From positions 1,550,001-1,614,000 of the forward strand of contig NZ_UGNW01000001.1 of the NCBI RefSeq assembly GCF_900452515.1: a stretch of 64,000 nucleotides of DNA. Direction: 5' to 3'. The translations under genes were made by a program, and so were the position numbers. This document shows, one piece after another, positions 18,520-27,977 of this stretch (the first letter of the stretch is position 1; every line of letters starts with the position of its first letter). The notes under the pieces are model-generated. The model searched no databases. It was given only the letters and a program-made list of their open reading frames with translations, and was not told the origin of the DNA. Source of the stretch: Legionella birminghamensis. GTDB lineage: Bacteria > Pseudomonadota > Gammaproteobacteria > Legionellales > Legionellaceae.

Positions 18520-18608
18520 TGCAATATTTTTGAAATAAATAACATACTTTAAGAATAGTCTAAATGAGGGGTGTTTCGCAAGTTGTCTGGCACAGATGAC
18601 AGGATAGT

Positions 18609-19351
18609 TTAAAGCTGGCAGATCGCGATATCAAGCTTCGCATTGCTGTCCCTTATTTCCCGCATGGTATTCATTTCGCATAAGCTCAAGCTTAAACCAT
18701 GATGCCCTAATTGCATTTTGGGAATTAATCGCGGTGATTTTTCCATGCGCAGTAAAATCAAATGACAGGAAGAGCGGGGGGGAGTTGTTGCTGGTAAAAC
18801 CCATTGATTAGGCTGATCTGGAAATAATCAGCGCTGTTTCTTAATAAACTCAGATATATACGCACTGTATCGTGTAAAAGGCGTAGGGAGTTTAGCCATT
18901 GGCTTAATTGCTCTTGCCGTATTTCCGGATGCGATTCCATCCATAATATTAATTGCGGAGGATGAATCTCACAGTCAAGATGCTGGCTGGACTGTGCTGT
19001 GCGAATTGAGTGGAGAAAGGGATCCTGATGGATATCTTCTCCAAACCGGCCTACCGTATGTGAAAGGATTTGAATTTGGGTAAACAGCCGGGCATAGAGC
19101 TCCGAGGAAATCGTATTGGTCTTGTTGACACTATGTTCTATACGCATTAATTCTTTGAGAAATCGGCTTTTCAATTCCGGTTTCTGAATCAGGTGAATGG
19201 TTTCAATGACTTTTTGTAAAGCATAATGGTGTATAACAGGGTGATGCTCGGTACAGGCTTCATCGATAATCCGATGCAGGCATTCAAGACGCAAAGCAAT
19301 TTTGGGCAAAAAATGGGTTGCCAGTTGAAATGTAATGGTTTCTTGCTGCAT
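18609..19351 (-). pseudogene. zapD: Cell division protein ZapD, frameshifted at a C7 tract
   Basis: ZapD cross-links FtsZ filaments at the division ring. The open part reads ITFQLATHFLPKIALRLECL, then LILWMESHPEIRQ and ISLINGFYQQQ, all ZapD landmarks, but stops 13 residues after LINGFYQ at 18758. The missing C-terminal part is present in another frame: CHLILLRMEKSPRLIPKMQ, then LGHHGLSLSLCEMN, to a stop at 18609. A run of seven G on the plus strand (C7 in the message, 18776-18782) separates the frames; one more C would restore a 247-aa protein, the E. coli length. The ATG at 19351 is used. The neighbour coaE supports identity. It may be a real mutation, a sequencing error or a phase-variable tract. 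Confidence 0.82.
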
Positions 19352-19412
19352 GTAGGAAGCTATCCTTAGCCGATTCAAATGGCTAAAATCGGATTAAAAA
19401 TAAGTCGTTTTC

Positions 19413-20021
19413 CTATGATCGCTTTAGCATGGCCAATTGTAAATACTTGTCATGCAAATTTTTGATATTATTTGTTAATTCCTCCAGGTCGCCATTATTT
19501 ACAAGCAAATCATCGGCAATGGTTTTCCTGTCATCAATACTGGGTTGGGATGCAATAATTTTTCGAGCTTGCACTGCATCACAGTTATCCCGGGAAATAA
19601 CGCGGGCGATTTGTACTTCCTCATCCGCTATTACTGCCAGAACCCTATCCAGATAGGGGTAGTCTGTCCTGTTTTTCAAAAGGGGAATTTCAATGATGTT
19701 ATAAGCTGCGTTAGTATTATGGCTGATGCGTTCTTCAATGGCTTTGCGAATGAGGGGATGTAATAATGCCTCTAGCCACAATCGCTCCTGGGGATGATCA
19801 AATATAATCTGGCGTAATGCCGACCGATTCAGTTCATTTGATTCAAGAATAACCTCAGATCCGAAGTGTGTTTTGATTGCCTCATGGGCAGGGGCATTAA
19901 TTTGGGTTAATTCGCGCGCAATATTGTCGGCAATGATAATATTGGCGCCAAGTGATTTGAAAATATTAATCACTGTGGATTTGCCGCTGGCTATATTACC
20001 CGTCAATCCAATATTTAACAT
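19413..20021 (-). CDS. coaE: Dephospho-CoA kinase
   Basis: Last step of coenzyme A synthesis: phosphorylation of dephospho-CoA. The 202-aa product begins MLNIGLTGNIASGKSTVINIF, with the P-loop, and has ADNIARELTQ (substrate Asp), EIPLLKNRTDYPYLDRVLAV and the lid ARVISRDNCDAVQARKII. Normal length. It lies between the small secreted protein (3 bp upstream) and zapD, as in the common coaE-zapD arrangement. Confidence 0.96.
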   Translation of the reverse strand: MLNIGLTGNIASGKSTVINIFKSLGANIIIADNIARELTQINAPAHEAIKTHFGSEVILESNELNRSALRQIIFDHPQERLWLEALLHPLIRKAIEERISHNTNAAYNIIEIPLLKNRTDYPYLDRVLAVIADEEVQIARVISRDNCDAVQARKIIASQPSIDDRKTIADDLLVNNGDLEELTNNIKNLHDKYLQLAMLKRS

Positions 20022-20024
20022 GAA

Positions 20025-20462
20025 CTAGTCCTGCTGATTAATATTTTTACAGGTTACAATGTTTACATAGCAGGTTTCAGGCACATTGCTATGGCCGCGG
20101 CAATAATCTTTGGCCGAAAAAACCGCATCATCGCGATGGCGGAAATAAACGCTTAGCCAGGGCTGTGCATCGCTATCCATGGCAGTGCATTGCCAAAGAG
20201 GGCTAATCGAGTTGCCGTTGACATAGCCGTCGCAGTTTGACCGTGAAATTTTACAGCTTAGAGGAAACTGGCTCTCTTTTTTACAGGCATCAAAGGCTTT
20301 ATTCAATGCAGTCAATTCATAATTACTTATTCCCAGCCACTGCTTTTTAGTCTGATCCTGAGCGCGGCACTCCCAGTTTTTTTCCTGGCTAACCACCGAC
20401 TCCGCAAATCCGGGGATGCCAGCGCAAAGTAGTAATAGTGCAATTGATGTTTGTTTTATCAT
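20025..20462 (-). CDS. Secreted cysteine-rich protein with two repeated modules
   Basis: A 145-aa protein of unknown function with a clear signal peptide (IALLLLCAGIPGFA, cleavage near AES). The mature part has two similar ~50-residue modules. Both follow W-x-C-x-A-x-D, then QxWL, then an Ala/Cys segment ending in C-x(8-9)-C (WECRAQD...NC and WQCTAMD...TC). Each module has four Cys-type positions, suggesting paired disulfides and a periplasmic or extracellular location. The start overlaps the end of the EAL gene by 4 bp (ATGA), and coaE follows 3 bp later, so it sits inside an operon. Confidence 0.8.
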   Translation of the reverse strand: MIKQTSIALLLLCAGIPGFAESVVSQEKNWECRAQDQTKKQWLGISNYELTALNKAFDACKKESQFPLSCKISRSNCDGYVNGNSISPLWQCTAMDSDAQPWLSVYFRHRDDAVFSAKDYCRGHSNVPETCYVNIVTCKNINQQD

Positions 20463-22000
20463 GGTTTAGCCTTATAACGAATTAAGCTCAGAAGTTCATC
20501 CAGAGTCATAGCCTTTGCAAAATACCAGCCTTGCATCCAGTTTACTTCTTTACTTACTAGGAAATCATATTGTTCTTTAGTTTCAACACCTTCTGCAATT
20601 ATGGTTAATTCCAACGTATTGGCAAGGTTTATAATAGCGTGGTTTAACGTTTCTGTAATTGCGCCGGTACCGATTGCCTGGATAAATAACTTATCGATTT
20701 TAAGATAGTCAAAGGGAAAATGCTGAAGGTAGTTAATGCTGGCATGCCCCGTACCGAAATCATCAATGGCAATCGAAAAACCTAAGTTTTTCAATTCCTG
20801 CATTTGTCTGATGATTTGCGGATTATCTTTATCAAGAAACTCGCGTTCAGTTAACTCGAGTATAAGTTGTTGCGGACGTATTTTATTGGTTTTGCAAAAT
20901 CCATAAAACTCGGAAAAGAAGTAGGGGTGATTAAAATGGCGTGCTGACAGGTTAAACGCAAGATGAAAATCAGGGTATTCATTCAATAACTCTGATGTTT
21001 CAGAAAGTGCCCGTTCAATGAGTTGCCAGGTTATGGGAATAATTAAGCCTGAGCGCTCTGCCTCTTCAATAAAAAAATCCGGCATAATAATTTCCTGCGC
21101 TGCTGTTTTCCAGCGAATCAGTACTTCTGCGCCGGAAAACTTTCCCTGTTGCGCATGCCATATAGGTTGATAAACCGGATGAAAATGCTGGGAACGAATA
21201 GCATTATTTAGGGCATAGCTTAGTGAAAGGCGATGATTAATCAGATGAGAGAAATAAAAATAAAGCAAAAGTAAAAGCAAAAGCAAACTTAGGTTAATAA
21301 TCAATGCTTTTAATACAAAGAAATTACTTATCTTTACCGGTTTTGCAGTAAAAACGAGAAGAATATTGTTGGCATTTGTCAGGTTTTTTTTAAAAACAAT
21401 TGAATTCTGAATTTTATTCTGAATACCTACTTCTGTAAGCATGTGTCGCGAATCATTATCATAAAGGGCAATTCTGTAAAAAGAATGATTCTGCTGCTCA
21501 ATGAAATTATTAATGACCTTGTCTAATACAAGAAGACCCAGGGAGTAGGCGCCCATTTGCTGCTGTATCAGAAAAGCATTGGACATACCGGTTCCCAGTG
21601 TATACGGTCCAGTTAATGAGAGACTGTAATGGACGGGCTGGGGTAAATTGATAGCTTGCTTAATGGTTGAACACACAATTCGATTGTTGTTGCTGATTAT
21701 TACAGCGGATACCGATGGATTGTTATATAACTTTTCAATCAGTTTTGGTGTTAAATCCTGGCAGAAATTGAAGCCAAAAGAACTGGATAAATTGCCAAAT
21801 TCATCCAGGTTTCTATAGATAAAATTATCAAGATTTTTAGTGATTTCACCAGCTTCATCGGTTAATTTATTCTGATGTTGAATATGTAATTGCTGCCATT
21901 GATAGTAAAACGTACCGATCAAAACAATTAAACCAAACACCAGCCAAAGAATAGTGAATTTTGTAAAAAAGCTGGAGTATCGGAGATGATCGGTGTTCAT
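20459..22000 (-). CDS. Membrane-bound cyclic di-GMP phosphodiesterase (EAL, CSS-like sensor)
   Basis: A 513-aa protein: TM1 at about 15-33, a periplasmic sensor to ~230, TM2 with a long Leu run (about 233-250), then a cytoplasmic EAL domain. The sensor has Cys80 and IVCST (Cys110), resembling the CSS-motif sensor of redox-regulated phosphodiesterases. The EAL domain keeps the catalytic set: EVLIRW (292-297, a variant of EAL), NLSARHF, LELTERE, IDDFGTG, LKIDK and AEGVET. It therefore probably hydrolyses c-di-GMP to pGpG. It is followed by the secreted Cys-rich protein with a 4-bp overlap, which might act with the periplasmic sensor (inference). Confidence 0.9.
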   Translation of the reverse strand: MNTDHLRYSSFFTKFTILWLVFGLIVLIGTFYYQWQQLHIQHQNKLTDEAGEITKNLDNFIYRNLDEFGNLSSSFGFNFCQDLTPKLIEKLYNNPSVSAVIISNNNRIVCSTIKQAINLPQPVHYSLSLTGPYTLGTGMSNAFLIQQQMGAYSLGLLVLDKVINNFIEQQNHSFYRIALYDNDSRHMLTEVGIQNKIQNSIVFKKNLTNANNILLVFTAKPVKISNFFVLKALIINLSLLLLLLLLYFYFSHLINHRLSLSYALNNAIRSQHFHPVYQPIWHAQQGKFSGAEVLIRWKTAAQEIIMPDFFIEEAERSGLIIPITWQLIERALSETSELLNEYPDFHLAFNLSARHFNHPYFFSEFYGFCKTNKIRPQQLILELTEREFLDKDNPQIIRQMQELKNLGFSIAIDDFGTGHASINYLQHFPFDYLKIDKLFIQAIGTGAITETLNHAIINLANTLELTIIAEGVETKEQYDFLVSKEVNWMQGWYFAKAMTLDELLSLIRYKAKP

Positions 22001-22018
22001 TCTGCTTAATTAATGGAC

Positions 22019-23335
22019 TTATCGGTACAGGGCATGAATAGAGTTTAATGTGATTTCAGCTAATTTAACAATGGTTTCCTCATCACTGTTTAAAGGTGGA
22101 AGCCAATAGAGGGCATTGTCCAGAGGCCGCATTAAAGCTCCCTGTGTTAAGGCCTGCTGATAAAAGTAAAATCCGGGCCTTTCATGAGTTGAGCCTGGTA
22201 CAAGATCGGCTGCAGCCATGGCACCAATGGATCGGACATTGGCCAGTTTGCCCGTTGCCGCGGCGATATCCCTGAGCAGGGCATACATGAGATTACCTAG
22301 TTTCCTCGCTTGTGCAGCCATATCTTCATGCCGCATCGTATCAATCGTGGCTAATGCCGCACTAACGCCAAGTGCGTTAGCACTATGCGTATGTGAATGA
22401 AGAAAAGAGTTCCCTTTATTATAGTCTTGATAAAATAACTGATAGATGGCGTGATCAATAAGCACACAGCTTAAAGGTATTGCGCCAGCGGTTAACCCCT
22501 TGGATAAGCAAATCATATCCGGTTCAATATTGGCATGCTGAAATGCAAACCATTCACCGCTTCGGCACATGCCGGTCATGATTTCATCCACAATGAGAAA
22601 AATCTCGTTTTCCTTTGCCCAGGCCGCCAGTTTTGAGAGAAAATCGGCGCTGTAACAAAGCATGCCGCCAGCACCCTGGATAATGGGTTCAACAATAATC
22701 GCGCAGGCAGTGGATTTTAATGTTTCAAGTGTATCCTGTGTCTCATTCCAGTAAGTATTGCTGTCAAGCCAGAGAGGGTCTGAGGTATCCCGGACATAAG
22801 GGATGGTTTGAAGAAAATGGCAGCGTGGTCCAAAACCTTCATAAGGTTGTTTATATATTCCAAGATCACTGACGCCAAGTGTCCCTAGGGTTTCACCATG
22901 ATAGGCATTTTTTAAGGCAATAAAATCTCTTTTTTTTGTATCTCCTTTTAATTGGCAGGCATGCAATGCCAGTTTAAGGGCGATTTCTACCGCCGAGCTG
23001 CCGTCGCTGGCAAAAAATGAATGCTGTTTTCCGCTTAGAAGGGCTAATTGTTCTCCCAGTTCGGCGAGTGCCGGGTGAGTTGTATTAGCAGCTATAACTT
23101 GTTCGAACCGTTCCATTTGCTTTTTGATAGCATCCTGAATGGCAGGATGGCCATGGCCTAATGATTTACACCACCAACTGGAAATGGCATCAATCAATAT
23201 GCCCTGATCCGTATAGAGGTAACTTCCCTTCGCTTTATTGACAATTAACGGCGGGGAGAGTTCAAAATCTTTCATTTGCATGCAGGGATGCCAGATATGT
23301 CGTAAGTCTTTATCAATACAATCTGTGTTAACCAT
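22019..23335 (-). CDS. bioA: Adenosylmethionine-8-amino-7-oxononanoate aminotransferase
   Basis: PLP enzyme that makes 7,8-diaminopelargonate from KAPA using SAM as amino donor, in biotin synthesis. From the ATG at 23335 (MVNTDCIDKD) the product is 438 aa. It shows HIWHPCMQM, ISSWWCKSLGHGHPAI, DGSSAVEIALKLA, EPIIQGAGGM, IVDEIMTGMCRSG and the PLP lysine in CLSKGLTAG. The frame is open 28 codons further upstream, but that part has no homology-like content. Divergent from bioBFHD; the ~200-bp gap should hold both promoters. Confidence 0.95.
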   Translation of the reverse strand: MVNTDCIDKDLRHIWHPCMQMKDFELSPPLIVNKAKGSYLYTDQGILIDAISSWWCKSLGHGHPAIQDAIKKQMERFEQVIAANTTHPALAELGEQLALLSGKQHSFFASDGSSAVEIALKLALHACQLKGDTKKRDFIALKNAYHGETLGTLGVSDLGIYKQPYEGFGPRCHFLQTIPYVRDTSDPLWLDSNTYWNETQDTLETLKSTACAIIVEPIIQGAGGMLCYSADFLSKLAAWAKENEIFLIVDEIMTGMCRSGEWFAFQHANIEPDMICLSKGLTAGAIPLSCVLIDHAIYQLFYQDYNKGNSFLHSHTHSANALGVSAALATIDTMRHEDMAAQARKLGNLMYALLRDIAAATGKLANVRSIGAMAAADLVPGSTHERPGFYFYQQALTQGALMRPLDNALYWLPPLNSDEETIVKLAEITLNSIHALYR

Positions 23336-23413
23336 GTTAAAGATGCAGGTTGACAACCAAGGCAAACACTTTATCATGCTGCGGATAATAATAATATGTA
23401 TTGTTCCGATCGC

Positions 23414-23497
23414 CGTCATTGCGAACGCAGTGAAGCATCCAGTCTGGTTGTTCTATATGCGCCGTTCTGGAATGCTTCGCCATGGCTCGCAAAGACG
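23414..23497. repeat. CGTCATTGCGA-type palindromic repeat (copy 1)
   Basis: Imperfect palindrome with ends CGTCATTGCGA and TCGCAAAGACG, and inner arms GAAGCATCCAG / CTGGAATGCTTC. It lies between bioA and bioB, close to both starts. A second copy is at 29775. Elements with this type of end are short intergenic, mobile-looking repeats found in many genomes. Confidence 0.8.
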
Positions 23498-23531
23498 GAG
23501 GCAAGAATAATTAAGTATGAGGTATTAAATA

Positions 23532-24482
23532 ATGATCAGACCCGAAGGTGGCTGGAGTCTTGAGCAAGTAGCTGCTGTCTATTCTCAACCGTTTAATGAT
23601 CTGATATTTGCAGCACATCAGACCCATCGTGAACATCATTCTCCAAACAGATTGCAAGTCGCCACATTGCTTAGTATTAAGACCGGGGCCTGTCCTGAAG
23701 ATTGCGGCTATTGTTCGCAAAGCGGCCATTATAAAACCCATGTTGAGAAAGAAAAGCTAATGGATCTGGAACAGGTTCTGCAGGCTGCCAGGGAGGCTAA
23801 AGAGGGTGGTGCCAAACGTTTTTGTATGGGGGCTGCCTGGCGCTGTCCGCCAGATAAATCCCTTCCCAAGCTTAAAACCATGATCGAAGAAGTGAAAGGG
23901 CTCGGTTTGGAAACCTGTATGACCCTGGGCATGTTGAACGAGGAACAAGCTGTATTCCTCAAGGAAGCCGGGCTGGATTATTACAATCACAATATTGATA
24001 CTTCCCCCTCGTACTATAACAAAGTAGCCACTACGCGTACTTTTGATGAGCGTTTACAAACACTCGAGCATGTACGGAATGCCGGAATCAATGTCTGCTG
24101 CGGCGGCATACTCGGGCTGGGAGAGACCAGAGAGGATCGCATAGAATTTCTGATGACGCTTGCCAACATGGAGGTGCCTCCCGAGAGTGTGCCGATTAAC
24201 CGCCTGATTCCCGTAGAGGGGACCCCCCTGGCAAAAGCGAATCCTGCAGAAGGCATTGAGTTGGTACGTACTATCGCAACTGCCAGGCTATTAATGCCTG
24301 CCAGTATGATTCGATTGACTGCAGGAAGAACGGCAATGAGCGACGAGCTTCAGGCCCTGTGCTATTTTGCCGGTGCAAACTCCGTATTCGCTGGTGATAA
24401 ATTATTAACAGAGGAAAATCCGCAACGGGCGAAAGATAAAACCTTGTTTGACAAGTTAGGACTGGAAACCAGTCTGGCATGA
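23532..24482 (+). CDS. bioB: Biotin synthase
   Basis: Radical SAM enzyme that inserts sulfur into dethiobiotin. The 316-aa product has the cluster motif [11 protein letters not shown] (C54, C58, C61) and the second-cluster and substrate segments [44 protein letters not shown] and RLTAGR. Normal family length. First gene of bioBFHD; bioF overlaps its end by 4 bp. Confidence 0.97.
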   Translation: MIRPEGGWSLEQVAAVYSQPFNDLIFAAHQTHREHHSPNRLQVATLLSIKTGACPEDCGYCSQSGHYKTHVEKEKLMDLEQVLQAAREAKEGGAKRFCMGAAWRCPPDKSLPKLKTMIEEVKGLGLETCMTLGMLNEEQAVFLKEAGLDYYNHNIDTSPSYYNKVATTRTFDERLQTLEHVRNAGINVCCGGILGLGETREDRIEFLMTLANMEVPPESVPINRLIPVEGTPLAKANPAEGIELVRTIATARLLMPASMIRLTAGRTAMSDELQALCYFAGANSVFAGDKLLTEENPQRAKDKTLFDKLGLETSLA

Positions 24483-25603
24483 AGCAAACGATAGATCGAT
24501 ATCTGGATTCCATTAAATCCAGGGGATTGTATCGCAGCCGGATCCTGGCAGAGAGAAAAGGATTTTGCAATTTCAGTTCGAATGACTACTTGTGCCTGGC
24601 TGATGACAAACAAGTGCAACAGGCTTTTCAAAAGGCATTTGAAAAGTACCCTGTCGGCAGTGGTGCTTCTCAGGCTGTCTGTGGCTATCATACTGCCCAT
24701 AAGATGCTTGAAGATGCATTCAGTCAGTTTATGGATGTAGATGGCGCTTTATTATTCAGCTCAGGCTACGCTGCCAATTTGGCGATTGTATCCATGCTGG
24801 CAAAGCTGGACACTCACGTAATAATCGATAAATGCGTACATGCTTCCTTTTATGACGGCATTAGTCTGGCAGCTGCCAGATATACACGGTTCCTGCATAA
24901 CGACAGAAATGATTTGCTTAAAAAGTTGGCGCAACAAGACAATGGCGGGGTAGTACTCTCAGAAGGAATATTCAGTATGAGCGGTCAGCAGCCGGATTTA
25001 AGGCAGATGGCTAAAGATACCCACCCTCACAATTATGTATGCATTATTGATGAAGCACATTCATTCGGCGTCCTCGGGGAAAGAGGGCGCGGTGCAACAA
25101 CTTTTTATGGCTTGAGCCAAAAGGAAATCCCCTTACGCATTATTCCTTTTGGAAAGGCTATGGGAGCCCAGGGCGCGATCGTAATTGGTCAAGGCGAATG
25201 GATTGAAGCTTTATTCCAGTCAGGCCGCTCGACTATTTATTCCACTGCCATCAGCCCGGCTCTGGCCTATGGTCTTCTTTATTCACTTGAGGCTTTAGAG
25301 CGGGCGGATGAAAAAAGAACGCATATAAAGCAACTGATTACTTACTTTAAAGGTAAAATTCAAAAGTCCCCTTTGCGCTGGCGCGACTCATCGACTGCTA
25401 TTCAGCAGTTACAGTTAGGTTGCCCCGAGCAAGCCGCCAATTATACTACTCAATTACTGGAGAGAAAAATAATATGCCTGTGTATGCGCGAGCCTACCGT
25501 GTCCCGAAGAGAAACGGGGTTGCGTGTTGTTTTAAACGCTAATCATTGTCAGAAAGATATTGATTATTTATTTGCATCCCTGCATGAGATTTATGAAAAT
25601 TAA
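24479..25603 (+). CDS. bioF: 8-amino-7-oxononanoate synthase
   Basis: PLP enzyme condensing pimeloyl-ACP/CoA with alanine to form KAPA. The 374-aa product has [45 protein letters not shown] and the Schiff-base lysine in [13 protein letters not shown] (K226). It overlaps bioB by 4 bp, and bioH begins inside its last codons. Confidence 0.96.
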   Translation: MKQTIDRYLDSIKSRGLYRSRILAERKGFCNFSSNDYLCLADDKQVQQAFQKAFEKYPVGSGASQAVCGYHTAHKMLEDAFSQFMDVDGALLFSSGYAANLAIVSMLAKLDTHVIIDKCVHASFYDGISLAAARYTRFLHNDRNDLLKKLAQQDNGGVVLSEGIFSMSGQQPDLRQMAKDTHPHNYVCIIDEAHSFGVLGERGRGATTFYGLSQKEIPLRIIPFGKAMGAQGAIVIGQGEWIEALFQSGRSTIYSTAISPALAYGLLYSLEALERADEKRTHIKQLITYFKGKIQKSPLRWRDSSTAIQQLQLGCPEQAANYTTQLLERKIICLCMREPTVSRRETGLRVVLNANHCQKDIDYLFASLHEIYEN

Positions 25604-26312
25604 TATTAATACAATGGGTAACTCCCTAAACCGCCCCCTGGTTTTTTTCCATGGCTGGGGATTTGACCAGCAAGTCTGGCATTCTACCGCTCTGCTGCTG
25701 CAGGAAAAATATCATTTGTATCTGGTTGATTTACCAGGTTTTGGCAATTCAGGCTTAGTGGGCTGGGAAGATTTCAAAAAATGCCTGCTTCGTTATCTGC
25801 CTCAGGAGTTTGCCTTGATTGGTTGGTCGTTGGGTGGATTGTATGCGACACGGCTGGCGCTTGAAACGGATCGCTGCAGTCATTTACTGAATATAGCGGC
25901 TTCTCCCTGTTTCATAAAAAAAGGAACATGGCCGGGTGTTGAGCCGGGCATATTAGAAAAGTTTTTTGCAAATATCGAAATAAATCCTCAAAGAACGCTG
26001 CAAGATTTTGTCGAATTACAGGCCCGCCGTAAAACACAGTTTGTACCAAAAAGTCTACCGTCTTCCAGTGCTTTAAAAGCGGGGCTACAGATTTTGGCAA
26101 CATGGGATCTGCGTGAAGCCCTGAGAGAAGCTCAGTTCCCAGTGGCTTATTTATTTGGCAGGCTTGACTCAATTACACCTTCCAGTGTTTTAAAAGCAAT
26201 GCAAGACGCCTATCCGCAGTTTGATTATTATCTCTTTAAAAAATCAGCCCACATGCCGTTCCTGTCTCAACAGGAGGAGTTCATCGGGTTATTGGAGCGC
26301 TTTATTCAATGA
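25593..26312 (+). CDS. bioH: Pimeloyl-ACP methyl ester esterase
   Basis: Alpha/beta hydrolase that removes the methyl group from pimeloyl-ACP methyl ester. From the ATG at 25593 it is 239 aa, with FFHGWGFDQQVWH (oxyanion region), the nucleophile elbow ALIGWSLGGLYA, a C-terminal Asp in FGRLDSITP and His in KKSAHMPFLSQ. The catalytic triad is complete. It overlaps the bioF end by 11 bp and bioD by 4 bp. bioC, the methyltransferase that makes its substrate, is not in this window. Confidence 0.92.
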   Translation: MKININTMGNSLNRPLVFFHGWGFDQQVWHSTALLLQEKYHLYLVDLPGFGNSGLVGWEDFKKCLLRYLPQEFALIGWSLGGLYATRLALETDRCSHLLNIAASPCFIKKGTWPGVEPGILEKFFANIEINPQRTLQDFVELQARRKTQFVPKSLPSSSALKAGLQILATWDLREALREAQFPVAYLFGRLDSITPSSVLKAMQDAYPQFDYYLFKKSAHMPFLSQQEEFIGLLERFIQ

Positions 26313-26950
26313 AATATTATTTCATCACTGGAACAGATACCGATTGTGGTAAAACCTATGTTACCTGCCAACTACTCGATTATCTCAAGAGGAAAACTAA
26401 ATCGGCACAGGCCTTAAAGCCGGTGGTTACCGGTTTGACAATCGAAGATGGCAGAGCCTTTTATAGCGATTTAGAACAGCTAAAGCAACATAATGCAATC
26501 TCTGAAATGGAGATTAACGGATGGAAGTTTGCAGAACCCGTTTCACCGCATCTTGCAGCCGCTGATTTAAGCGCAGAAAAAATTGCTGATTTTTGCAGAA
26601 AAAAGGACTATCAGCAATTCGAGTACGTGTTAATTGAGGGGGCAGGGGGCTTACTGGTTCCTTTAAATGACCGGCAATCCTGGATAGATTTTATTCATTT
26701 GATGAATATACCCGTCATCCTTGTAGTTGGTATGAAGTTAGGATGTCTTAATCATGCCTTGCTTACGGATAGTGTATTATTCTCCAGTCGATGTAAGTCT
26801 GCAGGATGGATTGCAAATGTATTGAATCCGGATATGCTTGAAATTGAAAAAAATATCGCTACCTTAAAAAAACGCCTGCGGATGCCCTATCTTGGACGCA
26901 CTGATTATCAGAAAGGGCTTATAATTGACGAAAATACAGGCACAATCTGA
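26309..26950 (+). CDS. bioD: Dethiobiotin synthetase
   Basis: ATP-dependent ring closure of diaminopelargonate with CO2 to dethiobiotin. The 213-aa product has the P-loop-like FITGTDTDCGKTYVTCQLL, ALKPVVTG with the substrate lysine, and LIEGAGGLLVPL. Last gene of the bioBFHD operon. No terminator is obvious after it; a promoter-like sequence for the next gene starts at once. Confidence 0.95.
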   Translation: MKYYFITGTDTDCGKTYVTCQLLDYLKRKTKSAQALKPVVTGLTIEDGRAFYSDLEQLKQHNAISEMEINGWKFAEPVSPHLAAADLSAEKIADFCRKKDYQQFEYVLIEGAGGLLVPLNDRQSWIDFIHLMNIPVILVVGMKLGCLNHALLTDSVLFSSRCKSAGWIANVLNPDMLEIEKNIATLKKRLRMPYLGRTDYQKGLIIDENTGTI

Positions 26951-26980
26951 TTGTCTGTCTTGACTTTAGTCCGTTATAAT
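26951..26980 (+). promoter_or_regulatory. Possible sigma-70 promoter for the FmdB-aspS group
   Basis: TTGTCT and TATAAT separated by 18 bp, about 75 bp upstream of the FmdB-like start and just after bioD. Only the sequence pattern supports it. Confidence 0.45.
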
Positions 26981-27054
26981 TAATGTGATTACTGGCGCTT
27001 ATAGATTACTATGAGCATAATTCAACTTAATGTATACACCGATTGGAGCGTATG

Positions 27055-27336
27055 ATGCCAATTTATGAGTATGAATGCACAAGTTGCCATCATCATTTTG
27101 ATTTGATGCAAAAAATAAGCGATGCACCAACCAAACAATGCCCGCAATGTTTTGAAAATACTGCCGTAAGACTGGTCTCGGCAGCGGGTTTCCAATTAAA
27201 AGGAAGCGGTTGGTATGTGACTGATTTCAAGAATAAGAATAAACCGGCTCAAAAGAAAGAGGCCTCATCAGAAGGCTCTTCCGGGAAAACCGAAACCACT
27301 ACGGAAGGCACGAAGGGCAAGGGTGAATCTGATTGA
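27055..27336 (+). CDS. FmdB-family zinc ribbon regulatory protein
   Basis: A 93-aa protein beginning MPIYEYECTSCHHHFD with a second CPQCF pair, the CxxC...CxxC zinc ribbon of the FmdB family. The tail after residue ~60 is a low-complexity Lys/Glu/Ser/Thr/Gly stretch. The function is poorly known. The ATG at 27055 has GGAG six bases upstream; the ATG at 27052 is too close to it. It overlaps the DUF502 gene by 4 bp, and aspS follows, an order common in gammaproteobacteria. Confidence 0.9.
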   Translation: MPIYEYECTSCHHHFDLMQKISDAPTKQCPQCFENTAVRLVSAAGFQLKGSGWYVTDFKNKNKPAQKKEASSEGSSGKTETTTEGTKGKGESD

Positions 27337-27956
27337 AATCCAAATCCCTGCGCAGCTTTATTCTTGCAGGATTGGTTGTTTGGTTGCCTATCCTCGTAAC
27401 GCTGGTAATACTTCGATTTCTAATCGATCTGCTTGACAGCACCATCGCTCTTTTGCCTCAAGCCTATCAGCCGGAAACTTTGATCGGCATGAGGATTCCT
27501 GGCCTGGGTGTCATTCTGTCACTGATGGTTTTAATGGTTACTGGCATTATCGCAACTAATTTTTTTGGACAGCGGCTGGTTAGTTGGGGCGAAGCGGTTC
27601 TCGCCCGGATCCCTCTTGTTAGAACAGTGCATACTGCTGCCAAGCAAATAATTCAGGCTATTTTTGCAAGCAACAGCCAGGCTTTCCGCAAGGTAATGCT
27701 GGTCGAATATCCGCGTAAGGGTTTGTGGAGCCTTGCTTTTTTAACTGGCTCAACAACGGCGGAATTAACGAAACATTGCCAACAAGATATGCTGTCATTG
27801 TTTATTCCAACAACACCAAACCCTACCTCGGGATTTTTGGTTCTGGTTCCTAAAAATGAAGTAATTGAGCTTCAAATGAGTGTAGATGAAGCATTAAAAT
27901 ATATCATTTCTCTCGGCGTCATGCAGTCTTCGACCGCTGACTTTATCAAACAATAG
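27333..27956 (+). CDS. DUF502 family inner membrane protein
   Basis: A 207-aa membrane protein of the DUF502 family. Two hydrophobic segments near the N-terminus (FILAGLVVWLPILVTLVILRF and VILSLMVLMVTGIIATNFFG, given in part) are followed by a soluble region. That region holds the family motifs RIPLVRTVHTAAKQI, LVEYPRKGLWSLAFLTG and PTTPNPTSGFLVLVP. Biochemical function unknown. Its position between an FmdB-like gene and aspS is conserved and suggests cotranscription. Confidence 0.9.
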   Translation: MKSKSLRSFILAGLVVWLPILVTLVILRFLIDLLDSTIALLPQAYQPETLIGMRIPGLGVILSLMVLMVTGIIATNFFGQRLVSWGEAVLARIPLVRTVHTAAKQIIQAIFASNSQAFRKVMLVEYPRKGLWSLAFLTGSTTAELTKHCQQDMLSLFIPTTPNPTSGFLVLVPKNEVIELQMSVDEALKYIISLGVMQSSTADFIKQ

Positions 27957-27977
27957 TTTAAGAATAGGTGGCTCCTT

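Noticed and set aside
23238..23510. 90-aa plus-strand frame between bioA and bioB
   Set aside because: It runs antisense through the bioA start and then through the palindromic repeat; no coding support.
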